Below are positions 33,826 to 43,183 of a DNA stretch of 64,000 nucleotides, in pieces. Below the pieces are notes generated by a model. The model did no database searches and had not been told where the DNA came from. It saw nothing but the letters and a program-made list of their open reading frames with translations. A program made the position numbers and the translations under genes. Position 1 is the first letter of the stretch, and each line of letters begins with the position of its first letter. The stretch comes from JADHUC01 sp964617665 (GTDB lineage: Bacteria; Planctomycetota; Planctomycetia; Pirellulales; Pirellulaceae): NCBI GenBank assembly GCA_964617665.1, contig CAZUAH010000002.1, forward strand, positions 1 to 64,000. Direction: 5' to 3'.

Positions 33826-35202
33826 TCAAGGTGCAGTGTCGAGTGCCACTGGTGCCGACGGTCCGATGGGCTTCTTCATTTCTCGTGCGGGTGATTCATC
33901 GGGAAAGCTGACCGTGCCGTCTGGCGCGACGTCGACCGGGCCGCTTGTCGAATGCTCGTCGTGCGAAGCCGATTCGCGGAACGCATTCCATTGGTCCGGG
34001 CCGTAATCGACCCCCAACCATCTCATCTGTGCGGGATGGTAGACGTTGTAGTCTCGGAACACCTCGGCAGAGTCCGAAGCGATTGCACGTTCGCAATCGA
34101 CGACGACGCTGGCGGTCAGGTGACACGAGCCTCCTTTTTGGACCAAGACGCCCGTCTTTCCCCCCGTTAACACGGAACGCTCGACGACCGCTTGGGCGCC
34201 ATCACCAACGCGAAGTCCCGCTTGGTCATCTTTTCCCGCGGCGATCACGTTACCGGCAAACAGCGTTGTGCGGCAAATGGGGTTGTGGTCCGAGCCGATC
34301 AAGTGTTTCGGCGAGGCGCCGACAATGTCGATCTGATAGGCCGCATTGTCGCGCAAATGGCAGTCGACCAGACTGTAGAAGCCGCCGTGGAAACTGGCGC
34401 CGATGTGGTTATGTTCCGCCAGGACGCCGTTGTAGAAGGATCGAGCCGCGTTCACGTCCTGCAGCCCGAACGTGTTGTGATGCACGTGTGCGCCGCGCAC
34501 TACCAATCCGCCCGATTCGTGGATGGAAATACCGTCGTCGCCGTTGTAGCGGGCTACCACGTTCTCCAGGTAGATGCCGCGGCAGTCGCCGTGCATGTTG
34601 AAGCCGTCGTTAGCAAAATACTCGCAGATGAGGTTTCTGCAGACGATGTAGCTGGCACTTGCCGTGGCAAATCCGCTGGTAATCAACGTCGCACCGAGGT
34701 CGTAGGAAGCGGGCGTCTTTCCTGGGGCACATTTGAAATGAATGCCGGCTTCACGATCCCAATAGAATTGCTCCGCGTCCAGAGCATCGGCCGCACTGCC
34801 TTTGACCAGCTTTTCGCCACCGTTAGCCAGGTACGGTTGGCCGTAGGGAGTCTTGCTGAGGGGAAAGAAGTACAGGTCGTCGCCGGTCTTCTTCCATTTG
34901 TCCGGCGCGATGGCCTTCAGCCCCGACAGAACGGCGCCGTTACCTTCGATCGTGAACGGCTTCTGCGGCGTCCCGCCCCGTCGGACAAGTACAATCGGTT
35001 CGTTGTAGGCGATTCCAGTGTTCGTCAAAACGATCGTGTCGCTGGTTTTCGACAACGCTACTGCACGAGCGAGCGTTTCCAAGGCCGTCTCCTGCGTCTT
35101 TCCATCGTGGTCGTCGCTGCCGGCACGATTGTCGACGTGGTAAGTCGCCCCGAATGCCGCCGACTGAATCAGTACAAGGCAGAGGAGTGTTCGAGGAATC
35201 AT
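33826..35202 (-). CDS. Secreted right-handed parallel beta-helix protein
   Basis: A 458-residue exported protein with a signal peptide (about 1-18) and the typical start ATYHVDNRAGSDDHDGKTQ, followed by LETLARAVALSKTSDTIVLTN. The body has parallel beta-helix repeats (GFNMHGDCRGIYLENVVARY; DDGISIHESGGLVVRGAHVH) of the pectate-lyase superfamily. Alginate, pectin or similar uronate glycans are possible substrates, but no catalytic set is identifiable by eye. Start ATG 35202 with AGAAGG upstream. Only 14 bases separate it from the HEAT-repeat gene upstream, so they are probably one transcript. Confidence 0.85.
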   Translation of the reverse strand: MIPRTLLCLVLIQSAAFGATYHVDNRAGSDDHDGKTQETALETLARAVALSKTSDTIVLTNTGIAYNEPIVLVRRGGTPQKPFTIEGNGAVLSGLKAIAPDKWKKTGDDLYFFPLSKTPYGQPYLANGGEKLVKGSAADALDAEQFYWDREAGIHFKCAPGKTPASYDLGATLITSGFATASASYIVCRNLICEYFANDGFNMHGDCRGIYLENVVARYNGDDGISIHESGGLVVRGAHVHHNTFGLQDVNAARSFYNGVLAEHNHIGASFHGGFYSLVDCHLRDNAAYQIDIVGASPKHLIGSDHNPICRTTLFAGNVIAAGKDDQAGLRVGDGAQAVVERSVLTGGKTGVLVQKGGSCHLTASVVVDCERAIASDSAEVFRDYNVYHPAQMRWLGVDYGPDQWNAFRESASHDEHSTSGPVDVAPDGTVSFPDESPAREMKKPIGPSAPVALDTAP

Positions 35203-35216
35203 GATCGGGCCTTCTG

Positions 35217-37346
35217 CTATTGCTGGTGTAGTCTCAGCCCCTGCTTGGCGTTGTTGTACTGATAGCCACTACTCTGGCTATCGACGATAGCCTGCAGGGC
35301 CTCGACAATCAACGGGCGAGCGTCGTCGGATGCAGGGGTGCGACCCATCGCCCACACGGCTCTTCCCGCGTTGTCGCTCTGGCTGTGCTGAGCCACTTCG
35401 ATCAAACGCTCGGCGGCCGGCTTGCGAAGAATGGGGCGATTCGTCAAGCCGTAGTACACCGCGTCATAACCGAGCTTTGCGTCATAGGACAGTTCGATCA
35501 TCCTGTCTTCGATCTCTTTCGATAGCGGTAGCCCGGGCAGACTGTAGATGATAGCCTGAACGGCGTCCTTGTCGGAATCGTGCAGTAGCCGACGGACAAT
35601 CTCGACCGTTTCCGGTTGTTCGAGCTTTGGGTCCAGTGTCACAGCGGTCTGCCCGGCTGCCCCTCGCACCGCGGGGTTCGGATCGTCCAGCAGAGCCAAC
35701 AACGCTTTGCTGCTGATCGAACCGCTGCCCAGGGCGCTGAAGGCATGCAATGCCCGCGATCGTACATCTGCGTCGTCATGAGTCAGATACCGCTGCACCA
35801 GCGGAACAAAGGGCTCGCGGTCGAAGCCAACCATTCGTGACTTTGCCAGGGCTTCCAACGCCGTGGTGACATCTGTCCCCAAGTCAAGCATCTTCGCAAC
35901 CGTTTCCAAGGCCGCGCTTCGCAATTTGGCGTCTTGCGCCTGGGCAATTCTCTCCCACAGCTTCAAGTCGCGAGCGGGTGGAGCTTCCATCTCTTTAGTG
36001 CTTGTGTCGGTTTTGCCCGGTGTGAATTCCCTCCCAAGCATCTGGGCCGCGTACTTTCGAGCCTCGTTTGTCTCCAAAGGGCTCTCCAGGATCTGTTCCA
36101 GCTTGTCTGTGGCCGTTGCCGTCTTGTGCCATCTGAGTCCAAACATCGCGGCATGGCGTGTCCCGGCGTCAACCTCAGTGTCAAGCACGTTGATCAGCGT
36201 ATTGACCACCAATGGACGAGCGTCCTCGGTTGCTTTGGTGCGACTCAATCCCCAGACGGCCCAGTACGCTAATGTGGACTTGGGATGTATCAGTTCGATC
36301 AATCGTTCGGCCACCGGTTTGCGAATCAACGGCAGCGAACGCATTGCGTAGTAGACCACGTCGTAAGCCTCTCCGCCCGCTTGGGAGTCGGCACCGGCGC
36401 TCATTTCAATCAGGCGTGCGTCGATCTCAGGTGTCGTGGCAAAGCCATTCATGGCCTTATACGTAGTCGTCCTCACCACCGAGTCCGGGTCGTTCAGCAG
36501 TTGCAGAACCGTCTCGCCCGTAGTCGGGTTTGTGTTGCCCCAGTCGAGACCGATCAGGACATAACCGACAGAGGCCCGAACCATTTGCTTCTCGTGGTCT
36601 TTGTATCGAGCGACCAGCGGCACATCCGACGCATCGCCGCCGACAATCAACAGTGCGCCGAGGCTTGGCACAAGGTCTTTCCCATCGGCAATCAGCCCCC
36701 GGACGACTGGAAGAAACGGACCTCTGTCAAAGTTGGCGTTCTTTGCGTTTCGAATAGCCCACACGGCTTCGTTACGATGACGCCCATTTTCGCCTTTGAG
36801 TTTCTCGAGAGCTTCCCGAGCCGCAGCTTGTCGCACATCTTTGCGTCGATCCGTCAAACGCTCGCGCAGCGTAGCATCCTGCAACTCGAACGAGTGCGTC
36901 CGTTCGTTCCCGTCAACCGCAACCTTCAGCGTGACCTTTCGAATGCCGGCCTCCCGTAGCACGGGAACGCGTTCCTGCATCAGACGTTCGAAGGCAGAGC
37001 CGACCTCCGGATCCAGCCTGAGTATGATCCCGCTCGAGCCTCGCAAGAGCTTTGGCGTTTCCGTGCGAAACTTGGGCCCGGGCAGCTTTCTCGATTCGTC
37101 GCCTGCCTTGATGGATACGCTTCCATCGGCATGAAATGTGACGTCTAAGGGCTGGCCGCCCGTGTCCACGCCGCTCGATGTACTGGTATCGACCTGGTCA
37201 TCGCCGGGACTGGACTTGGCAACAGCCTGCTGCGGTGCTGCAGCGTGCAAAACACATCGTTGGAATACGGCTCCCGTCGATCCCAGCACTAGGCCCGTTC
37301 CCAGGAACACAATCCATCGCCTTTTGGCTTTCCGTGGTGAAAACAT
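35217..37346 (-). CDS. Exported HEAT-repeat protein
   Basis: A 709-residue protein starting at ATG 37346 after a strong GGAGGTGA. The N-terminus is basic (RKAKRRW) followed by a membrane segment at about 11-33, so it is secreted or membrane-anchored. A beta-rich part of about 100 residues is followed by many HEAT-like helical repeats (PLVARYKDHEKQMVRASVGYVL; LVQRYLTHDDADVRSRALHAF; LLDDPNPAVRGAAGQTAV), with two halves that echo each other (YDVVYYAMRSLPLIRKPVAERLIEL and YDAVYYGLTNRPILRKPAAERLIEV, abbreviated). Likely a protein-interaction scaffold; function unknown. Confidence 0.82.
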   Translation of the reverse strand: MFSPRKAKRRWIVFLGTGLVLGSTGAVFQRCVLHAAAPQQAVAKSSPGDDQVDTSTSSGVDTGGQPLDVTFHADGSVSIKAGDESRKLPGPKFRTETPKLLRGSSGIILRLDPEVGSAFERLMQERVPVLREAGIRKVTLKVAVDGNERTHSFELQDATLRERLTDRRKDVRQAAAREALEKLKGENGRHRNEAVWAIRNAKNANFDRGPFLPVVRGLIADGKDLVPSLGALLIVGGDASDVPLVARYKDHEKQMVRASVGYVLIGLDWGNTNPTTGETVLQLLNDPDSVVRTTTYKAMNGFATTPEIDARLIEMSAGADSQAGGEAYDVVYYAMRSLPLIRKPVAERLIELIHPKSTLAYWAVWGLSRTKATEDARPLVVNTLINVLDTEVDAGTRHAAMFGLRWHKTATATDKLEQILESPLETNEARKYAAQMLGREFTPGKTDTSTKEMEAPPARDLKLWERIAQAQDAKLRSAALETVAKMLDLGTDVTTALEALAKSRMVGFDREPFVPLVQRYLTHDDADVRSRALHAFSALGSGSISSKALLALLDDPNPAVRGAAGQTAVTLDPKLEQPETVEIVRRLLHDSDKDAVQAIIYSLPGLPLSKEIEDRMIELSYDAKLGYDAVYYGLTNRPILRKPAAERLIEVAQHSQSDNAGRAVWAMGRTPASDDARPLIVEALQAIVDSQSSGYQYNNAKQGLRLHQQ

Positions 37347-37507
37347 CTGTCACCTCCGCTTCGCCGTACTTGGATTCGTGGTTGATCCGCAGGTTCGCTG
37401 CCGTCAAGTGCTACCCAAATTCATAGTAGCCCGAAACACCAGCGAGGCAATCCGGAGCGACCTTGCCGAGGCTTTGGGCCGCGATACGCCTCTAGGGGAA
37501 GGCCACG

Positions 37508-39865
37508 CTACGGCAATACCAGATCCCAATATCGCAGAGTCGCCGGCCTGCCGTCCTCCAGGATCAACGCGATTTTGTTGATCCCGTCTCGGACGAGTCG
37601 TCGCGGGCATTTGAAGCACGCGTACGTGGCCTGTCCGCCCATGCCTGACTCGTAGGGGTGGGTCAATGGCTTGTGGACGTAGCTGATGGGTTCCAGCGTT
37701 GTTCCGTTAACCTTCGCCATCCATTGGCGATCGGAAATATCCTCGGCGGTCATCAGGCGGAAGATGCCGTCTGTCGACTGGTGCTCGGTCGGCGCCATAT
37801 CGAGTTCAAACGTGCGTGCATCGCCCTTCTCGAATCGGGCCGGCAGTTGTCCCATGGATTTGGTGAACCAGTTCTCTGCCAGAAAGTACCATTGTGGTTG
37901 CTTCGCGAGCCATTCGGGGTCGGCCAGATGTCTGATGACGTGGAACGGAGGTTCGTTGAACGGACCACGCCCGGGAACACCGTGGTCGCGGTAGTAGACG
38001 AAATTGAACAGGCTCATGCCATCGATGCCGCGGCGATACGCCACGTGGGCCGTTGTGTAGAACTGCTGGTCCGTGGTTCGCATGAACAAAAAGTTGTCGC
38101 CGCCGGTCGTGGTCAGACGCTGGCCCGTCATCGTACTGTGACACATCTCCAGGTAGAGAGCCGCATCCGGCACAATCCGCCGGATCTTGGCCACGTCGTG
38201 TGCCTGGTACGTGAAATAGGAAGGAGACAGGTTGACCATCTCCACTCCCGCATCGACCAGTGACGGCAGGTCGATGCCGATGTCTGCGTGCATGTCCAGT
38301 TTGCACGGCAGTCGGGCACCGAGCCAACGGTGCTGGCCAGGTTTGGCTGTTCGGTCAAGTAAGACGCGTACTTCCGCCACGAACCGAGTGATGATCTCGG
38401 TACGCTGCTCGACAGGCACCTCCTCCTTGAAGAAGCTGGGGAATCGCATGAAGTCCAACTCGAATCCAGCGATATCATAGTTCTGGCAGATCTCCTGGAT
38501 GAATGCGAACATGTGCTGCCGCACTTCGGGGATCGACCAGTCGAGACCTGAGCCCACGGCACCCAACCACCATTCGGGATGCTGTACGTAGAAGCGGCTG
38601 ATCGAGTGAATGCCTCGCCTGTTGCCCGGCGTCTCGGCGTGGTGCAAATGGTGCGTGTCGTTCAGCCGCATCGAGATAAACGGCGTTTGGCCGACTTCGC
38701 GGCACTCGCCAACGAAGTCCTTGAATGGATCGCCGCCGTCGAGGATGTACTGGTGCACACCCGGGTAACGCAGCTTGTCCGCATCAATGCCGAAGTTCTT
38801 CGCCCACCATGCGTGATGCTCTGCGAGCGTATACAGCTTGCTTGGCCACCACGGCACGGCACCATGCGCCGGCTGCAGCATATGAACGCTCGCGCCTCCC
38901 GCTTCGCGCACCGAGTCGCGCAAATGGTCCGGATGAAACGGTTCCCCCTTCTTGTGCCAAGGCGTCACGATGCCCGTGTTGGTGAAGTCGTTACTGTAGA
39001 TCACCTTGAATGGCGGCTTCCCGGGGCGAGTCCGCGGTGTTTGCGTCGCCAAATCAGGGGCGATGGTCTTGGCGTATGCGAAGTTTCGTCCAATCTCGTC
39101 GTCGTTCAACGCTCGATCGTAAAGACGAGCCAACGCGATAGCACCTTCCAGACCGTTGGTATTCCTGAGCGAGTTCGACCCAATGGCAGGCAAATTGATC
39201 AACGAGTCCGGCGGCTTGTTGATTCGACCTTCGTAGACGCCGTTCCGACCGGATCGCGTTCGCATTTGCTCCTGGCCGTCCAGAACGAATCGCACTCGTT
39301 TGCCATCGAACGTGCCGATCACGTGGTGCCATCCCTTGGCAATCCGTGCTTCCGACATGAGTGAATGCCAGCGGTCATCCTCACCGAAGATGCCGAATTC
39401 CAGGAACCCCAAGTAGCCATCCTGTTGTGGTGGCTCGCCGCGAATCTGCAGGAACCATTGCCGAGCGTTTCCGGGGACCACCTTGGTCGCCTTTCGGACC
39501 TTCGGCGCGTGCGTGGTGACGATCAATTGAAGAGGGCCACGCGTACGATCGACGCGAAAGACGGCTTCGAGCGTGAGCCGTTCCGGGCGAATCGGCCTCG
39601 ACGCGACAACCGCGCCTTTCTCGCCAAATTCGATACATGTGGGAGCCGCTTTGTCCGTCGCATCACCCAGAAGCGAACCGTGGTTTTCCAGGCCACTGTC
39701 GTCCACCAGTTGGCAAGTCTCTCTCAAGCCCGGTGACTTTCCCACCTCCCAGCTCACCACCAGACCCTCGCAGCTGGCCATATCCACTTGCTCCGCAGCC
39801 ATCGAAGCAGTAGCCACGAGCCAACAAGCTGTCATGAGATACACAATGAACCGTGTCAAACGCAT
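37508..39865 (-). CDS. LamG-like plus TIM-barrel glycosidase-like secreted protein
   Basis: A 785-residue exported protein with a signal peptide (about 1-23). Residues about 25-265 are a LamG-type sandwich (HHVIGTFDGKRVRFVLDGQEQ; GAIALARLYDRALNDDEIG). Residues about 280-640 are a TIM barrel of the GH10-like/DUF4434-type class: GFELDFMRFPSFF, LGARLPCKLDMHADIGIDL and GIDGMSLFNFVYYRDHG. A C-terminal beta domain follows. Acidic residues in ELDFMR are plausible catalytic candidates. Exact GH family not assignable by eye. The pseudogene at 3475-4715 preserves the tail of a related architecture. The gene is separated from the HEAT gene by 161 bases. Confidence 0.78.
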   Translation of the reverse strand: MRLTRFIVYLMTACWLVATASMAAEQVDMASCEGLVVSWEVGKSPGLRETCQLVDDSGLENHGSLLGDATDKAAPTCIEFGEKGAVVASRPIRPERLTLEAVFRVDRTRGPLQLIVTTHAPKVRKATKVVPGNARQWFLQIRGEPPQQDGYLGFLEFGIFGEDDRWHSLMSEARIAKGWHHVIGTFDGKRVRFVLDGQEQMRTRSGRNGVYEGRINKPPDSLINLPAIGSNSLRNTNGLEGAIALARLYDRALNDDEIGRNFAYAKTIAPDLATQTPRTRPGKPPFKVIYSNDFTNTGIVTPWHKKGEPFHPDHLRDSVREAGGASVHMLQPAHGAVPWWPSKLYTLAEHHAWWAKNFGIDADKLRYPGVHQYILDGGDPFKDFVGECREVGQTPFISMRLNDTHHLHHAETPGNRRGIHSISRFYVQHPEWWLGAVGSGLDWSIPEVRQHMFAFIQEICQNYDIAGFELDFMRFPSFFKEEVPVEQRTEIITRFVAEVRVLLDRTAKPGQHRWLGARLPCKLDMHADIGIDLPSLVDAGVEMVNLSPSYFTYQAHDVAKIRRIVPDAALYLEMCHSTMTGQRLTTTGGDNFLFMRTTDQQFYTTAHVAYRRGIDGMSLFNFVYYRDHGVPGRGPFNEPPFHVIRHLADPEWLAKQPQWYFLAENWFTKSMGQLPARFEKGDARTFELDMAPTEHQSTDGIFRLMTAEDISDRQWMAKVNGTTLEPISYVHKPLTHPYESGMGGQATYACFKCPRRLVRDGINKIALILEDGRPATLRYWDLVLP

Positions 39866-39948
39866 TTCCTAACACTCCTTGGTCACATCAATTGCTTCCT
39901 GTCGACGAATTATGTCACAAACTACCGCAGGAAGCAGCCGTGTACCTG

Positions 39949-40055
39949 GTTACGGGGCTCTGCCTCGTAACCCACTGTCCGCGAGGCTCCGCCTCGTATT
40001 CAGCCTGCAGAGCCGGCAAGACAGTGCGGTCCCAGGCGGGAGTCTGGGAACGAGG
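39949..40055. repeat. Cluster of small hairpin repeats (GTTACGRGGC / GAGGCTCCGCCTC types)
   Basis: Within a 287-base gap between two minus-strand genes lie three consecutive small palindromes. They are GTTACGGGGC-loop-GCCTCGTAAC (39949-39971), CGAGGCTCCGCCTCG (about 39982-39996) and GTCCCAGGCGGGAGTCTGGGAAC (about 40029-40051). Similar short GC-rich palindromes are widespread in planctomycete intergenic DNA. No coding potential is apparent. Confidence 0.6.
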
Positions 40056-40152
40056 AAAGATCAGGCTCCCGTTTCTCCACTTGCGGAGGCTGCCATCAGA
40101 AAAGCAAGAACCAACTTGCCACTCTCACAGATGCTTTCCTTCTGACGGCATG

Positions 40153-41577
40153 CTAAGGAAAGATCTCGCCAAGCATTTCGAGCAGGTTGTCGACCAGAAT
40201 TACCGAGGCGTCTTTTTGCACCTTGTTCGTCGTCAGCCAAGTCTCGTAGCCGCCGAACTGGTGTTGCTCGGGCGTTGGCAGATAACCGTATCCGCCGTTG
40301 CCGAATGACACGACGAAGGTGTCGGCGGCTGGGCTCTTGGCTTTCAGCTCAAGGCCGATCTCCACGAACACCTCGAACGGCAGCGTGCAGATGGCAAGGT
40401 CCCCGATACGGACCGCCTGGATCAGTACCTTGGTCGTCGGGGGTTCCTCGGCCAGTTTAAGCGTTCGTGTGGCGTAAGCTTTCGCCAGCCGTGGGAGCTT
40501 CTTCTCTTCTTCGGCGCCCATCTCGACAATGCCCTTCGCTCGTTCGATCTGTTCCGCTGTTGGGACGCGGTGTTTCAGGGTGATCTCCCGCTGTTTCATG
40601 GCGAGGGTCAGATCGCCGGACGGCGTGTCGATCTGCCGGATGGCTCGGGTGGCCGCATCGGCCGCCTTGCTGGCCACGATTCGAATCTGCTCGTACGGTT
40701 CCCGCCGCGGCCGAGGATTGCGGAAATTGATGTTGTTGATGTCGGCACTGGTGCCGTTGGACATCATGGCGATGAATTCTTCTGGCGGGCGGCCGAGACG
40801 AACGGGCATCAGCCGCGAGAACTCACCGAAATAATCCGCCGACATCTGGCCTCCAACGTTGCCGACGTAATGCAGCGAGTAGTTGGCGAGAACCGCAAGC
40901 GGCCGTCCTTTGGCATTCGCGACATACAGCACCGAAACCTCCGGATCCGTCGGGCCAGCCGGATTGATGAGGACGTTGTTGTTTCGCGGCGGATTCATCT
41001 TCACGATGTCCGTGTCTTCGCCAAAGGGATTGGTCGGAACGGTGCCCGGTTTCAAGAACCAGCGGCGGTTAAAGACCTCGTCGGGAAGATCGTAGCCTGA
41101 CCAGCCGGTTTTCGCCGGCTGCCGATTCTTGGAAGCTTGCGTGATCGCTTCGACAATGCCCTCCCGAAGCCGTTTCTGGTAAGCCAGTTCCTGCGGCGTG
41201 CCGTGCTGGGCATTCGCGAAAGGCGCCGAGTGCGTATGTGTTGCCGAGACTAGCATGTGATCCGCCGGGATGCCGGTCGCCTCCGAAGCTTGCTTCTTAG
41301 CCGGATCCAACACGTCTCGGTGAACCATACAACTGTCCACGACCGCCAACGCGATGCGCGTGCTGCCGTAATCCAGAACCAGACAACGCACCTTCAGTTC
41401 ATCGTGTGCGGAATCCACGGGACGAGGTGTAAACGAACCCCGCGGCGCCAGCGGCCATTCTTGGGGCGTGATGTCGACGACGGCAGTACCCGCCTGGAGT
41501 TCGGCCCGAGCAGACGATGGTAGAGCAATCAAGGCGACGAACAAAACAGTGAGAACAGACATTGAGACGCGTTTCAT
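40153..41577 (-). CDS. Neutral/alkaline ceramidase-like N-terminal-domain hydrolase, second copy
   Basis: A 474-residue exported protein with a signal peptide (about 1-25), then AGTAVVDITPQEWPLAPRG, the usual beginning of this family. The zinc motif HTHSAPF (His114, His116), SLHYVGNVGGQMSADYFGEFS and MMSNGTSADINNINF follow. It is distant from the member at 4723-6135. Last gene of a four-gene minus-strand run (aldo/keto reductase, Gfo/Idh/MocA, acetylesterase, this), with gaps of about 50-75 bases. In this context a glycan-directed amidase or esterase is as likely as a ceramidase. A GGGAGA ribosome site precedes ATG 41577. Confidence 0.83.
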   Translation of the reverse strand: MKRVSMSVLTVLFVALIALPSSARAELQAGTAVVDITPQEWPLAPRGSFTPRPVDSAHDELKVRCLVLDYGSTRIALAVVDSCMVHRDVLDPAKKQASEATGIPADHMLVSATHTHSAPFANAQHGTPQELAYQKRLREGIVEAITQASKNRQPAKTGWSGYDLPDEVFNRRWFLKPGTVPTNPFGEDTDIVKMNPPRNNNVLINPAGPTDPEVSVLYVANAKGRPLAVLANYSLHYVGNVGGQMSADYFGEFSRLMPVRLGRPPEEFIAMMSNGTSADINNINFRNPRPRREPYEQIRIVASKAADAATRAIRQIDTPSGDLTLAMKQREITLKHRVPTAEQIERAKGIVEMGAEEEKKLPRLAKAYATRTLKLAEEPPTTKVLIQAVRIGDLAICTLPFEVFVEIGLELKAKSPAADTFVVSFGNGGYGYLPTPEQHQFGGYETWLTTNKVQKDASVILVDNLLEMLGEIFP

Positions 41578-41650
41578 CGGTTTCTCCCTTGCTTAGGATT
41601 TGTCGAAGCGTCAGAGCGGTCGGTTGCAGTTGGCATCTCGTCGCCGCCTA

Positions 41651-43129
41651 CTACCAGTCGTCGGTCCTAAACGGCGAAGCTGGGATGCCTTCTTTGTTGT
41701 AGAGGTTCGAACCGGCGGGGTTCATCGTGTACGCGTAGCGGACAGCGACCGGTTCGGGGACATCCGGACATTTGACGACGACAGTATCACCGTCGATCGT
41801 TGCTTCGGCCCAGTGCCACTGCTTGTCGGCACCGGCGATGGCGAACCGCTTGAGTTGACCGTCCGAGACCTCTTTGCTTGGTTCAAGGCCCGTCTTCTCG
41901 CCGACCATCAGGCCGCTGCCAACGTTATCGAAAGTGATACGGATCGCATCCTTTTCGACCTTGCAGCACTTGTACAGCGGGCCGCTGGGAACCAGATCCT
42001 TGCGGTCGTAGGTTTGGTGGAGGGCCCACTGGGCAAGACGCCAGCCGACGTCCTGTTTGTTGCGCGGATGGATGTCGTTGGCTTCGCCGATGTCCGTAAT
42101 CACGGCCATGCCCGTGTGTGGGATGGTCAGCGCTTTGCGCTGCGCCTCGCGGATTTTCGCCCAACCGTCGCCGCCAGCTGGATTGTCATTGGGCTGCCGG
42201 AAGTCGGCCAATTGCACCCAATAGAAAGCCAACTCGGGGTTAAACAGTTCGCGCCAACCGTTGACCAGCGCTTTGGTCTTATGGTAGTACGACTCGCCTT
42301 CACCGCCATTCGATTCGCCCTGGTACCAGATCGCACCGCGCATCGCAAAGGGTTCCAGCGGATGGACCATGGCGTTATAGATGGCTGCAGGTGAACCGCC
42401 GCCGACCTTGACCTCTTCGCCCTGCCGACTCTTTTTCTCTCTCTCGGCAAGTTGGTCGGCGATCTCTTTCAACTCGGGCACCGACTGGAAGCCTGCCGGC
42501 GTCGTCCATGGCTCGATGCGCGTGCCGCCCCAATTCGAACCGACCAGGCCGATGGGCACCTTCAGTTCGTTTTGAAGCCGCCGGCCGAAGAAGTAGCCTA
42601 CCGCCGTGAACCCACGCACGCTGTCCGGGCCGCAAACCTGCCAATTGCCTGGGCATTTGTCCTGCGGCAGCGGAGCCGTGATGTGGCCGGGGACGTTAAA
42701 CAGACGGATCTGCGGATGATCGGCCGCTTCGATTTCCTTATCGGCGTTCAGCGAACGCGACACGCTCCATTCCATGTTCGATTGTCCCGAGCAGATCCAC
42801 ACCTCACCAACCAGCACGTCGTTCAAAGCGATCGTGTTCTTACCGGAAACGGTCAATGCCTGCCCCTCGGCGTTGGTCTTCAGGGGATCGAGTTTCACCT
42901 GCCACCGTCCCGATTGGTCGGCGACAGCCTTCTTCGTCTGGGAGGCGATCGAGACGGTGACCTCCTCGCCCGGATCGGCCCAACCCCAGACCGGCAACGG
43001 CAACTCGCTTTGAAGCACCATCGAGTCGCCAAAGATTGACGGCAACTCAACGTCGGCCCGCACCGTGGTGATCGAGAAGAGGCAAACCAGCGAAAGGCAC
43101 AAGCAAGAAACAGAGTGTCGGAACTTCAT
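41651..43129 (-). CDS. Sialate O-acetylesterase (SASA family)
   Basis: A 492-residue exported carbohydrate esterase that removes O-acetyl groups from sialic acid or similar sugars. Start ATG 43129 (MKFRHS) is chosen over GTG 43132, with GAGGAG upstream. After a signal peptide (about 1-25) comes a beta domain (PLPVWGWADPGEEVTVSI), then the SGNH-type core: ICSGQSNMEW with nucleophile Ser117, QGESNGGEGESYY, and DIGEANDIHPRNK with the likely Asp-x-x-His. A C-terminal beta region closes the protein. Third gene of the minus-strand run. Confidence 0.92.
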   Translation of the reverse strand: MKFRHSVSCLCLSLVCLFSITTVRADVELPSIFGDSMVLQSELPLPVWGWADPGEEVTVSIASQTKKAVADQSGRWQVKLDPLKTNAEGQALTVSGKNTIALNDVLVGEVWICSGQSNMEWSVSRSLNADKEIEAADHPQIRLFNVPGHITAPLPQDKCPGNWQVCGPDSVRGFTAVGYFFGRRLQNELKVPIGLVGSNWGGTRIEPWTTPAGFQSVPELKEIADQLAEREKKSRQGEEVKVGGGSPAAIYNAMVHPLEPFAMRGAIWYQGESNGGEGESYYHKTKALVNGWRELFNPELAFYWVQLADFRQPNDNPAGGDGWAKIREAQRKALTIPHTGMAVITDIGEANDIHPRNKQDVGWRLAQWALHQTYDRKDLVPSGPLYKCCKVEKDAIRITFDNVGSGLMVGEKTGLEPSKEVSDGQLKRFAIAGADKQWHWAEATIDGDTVVVKCPDVPEPVAVRYAYTMNPAGSNLYNKEGIPASPFRTDDW

Positions 43130-43183
43130 CACGGTCTCCTCAGAGGTTTGCAGTATGACAGGGTGATGGTCTTCAAAGTACGC

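Noticed and set aside
42236..42250. GGGGTTAAAC-like sequence, possible further repeat copy
   Set aside because: It lies in the acetylesterase coding region (LFNPEL codons) and lacks an inverted partner nearby.
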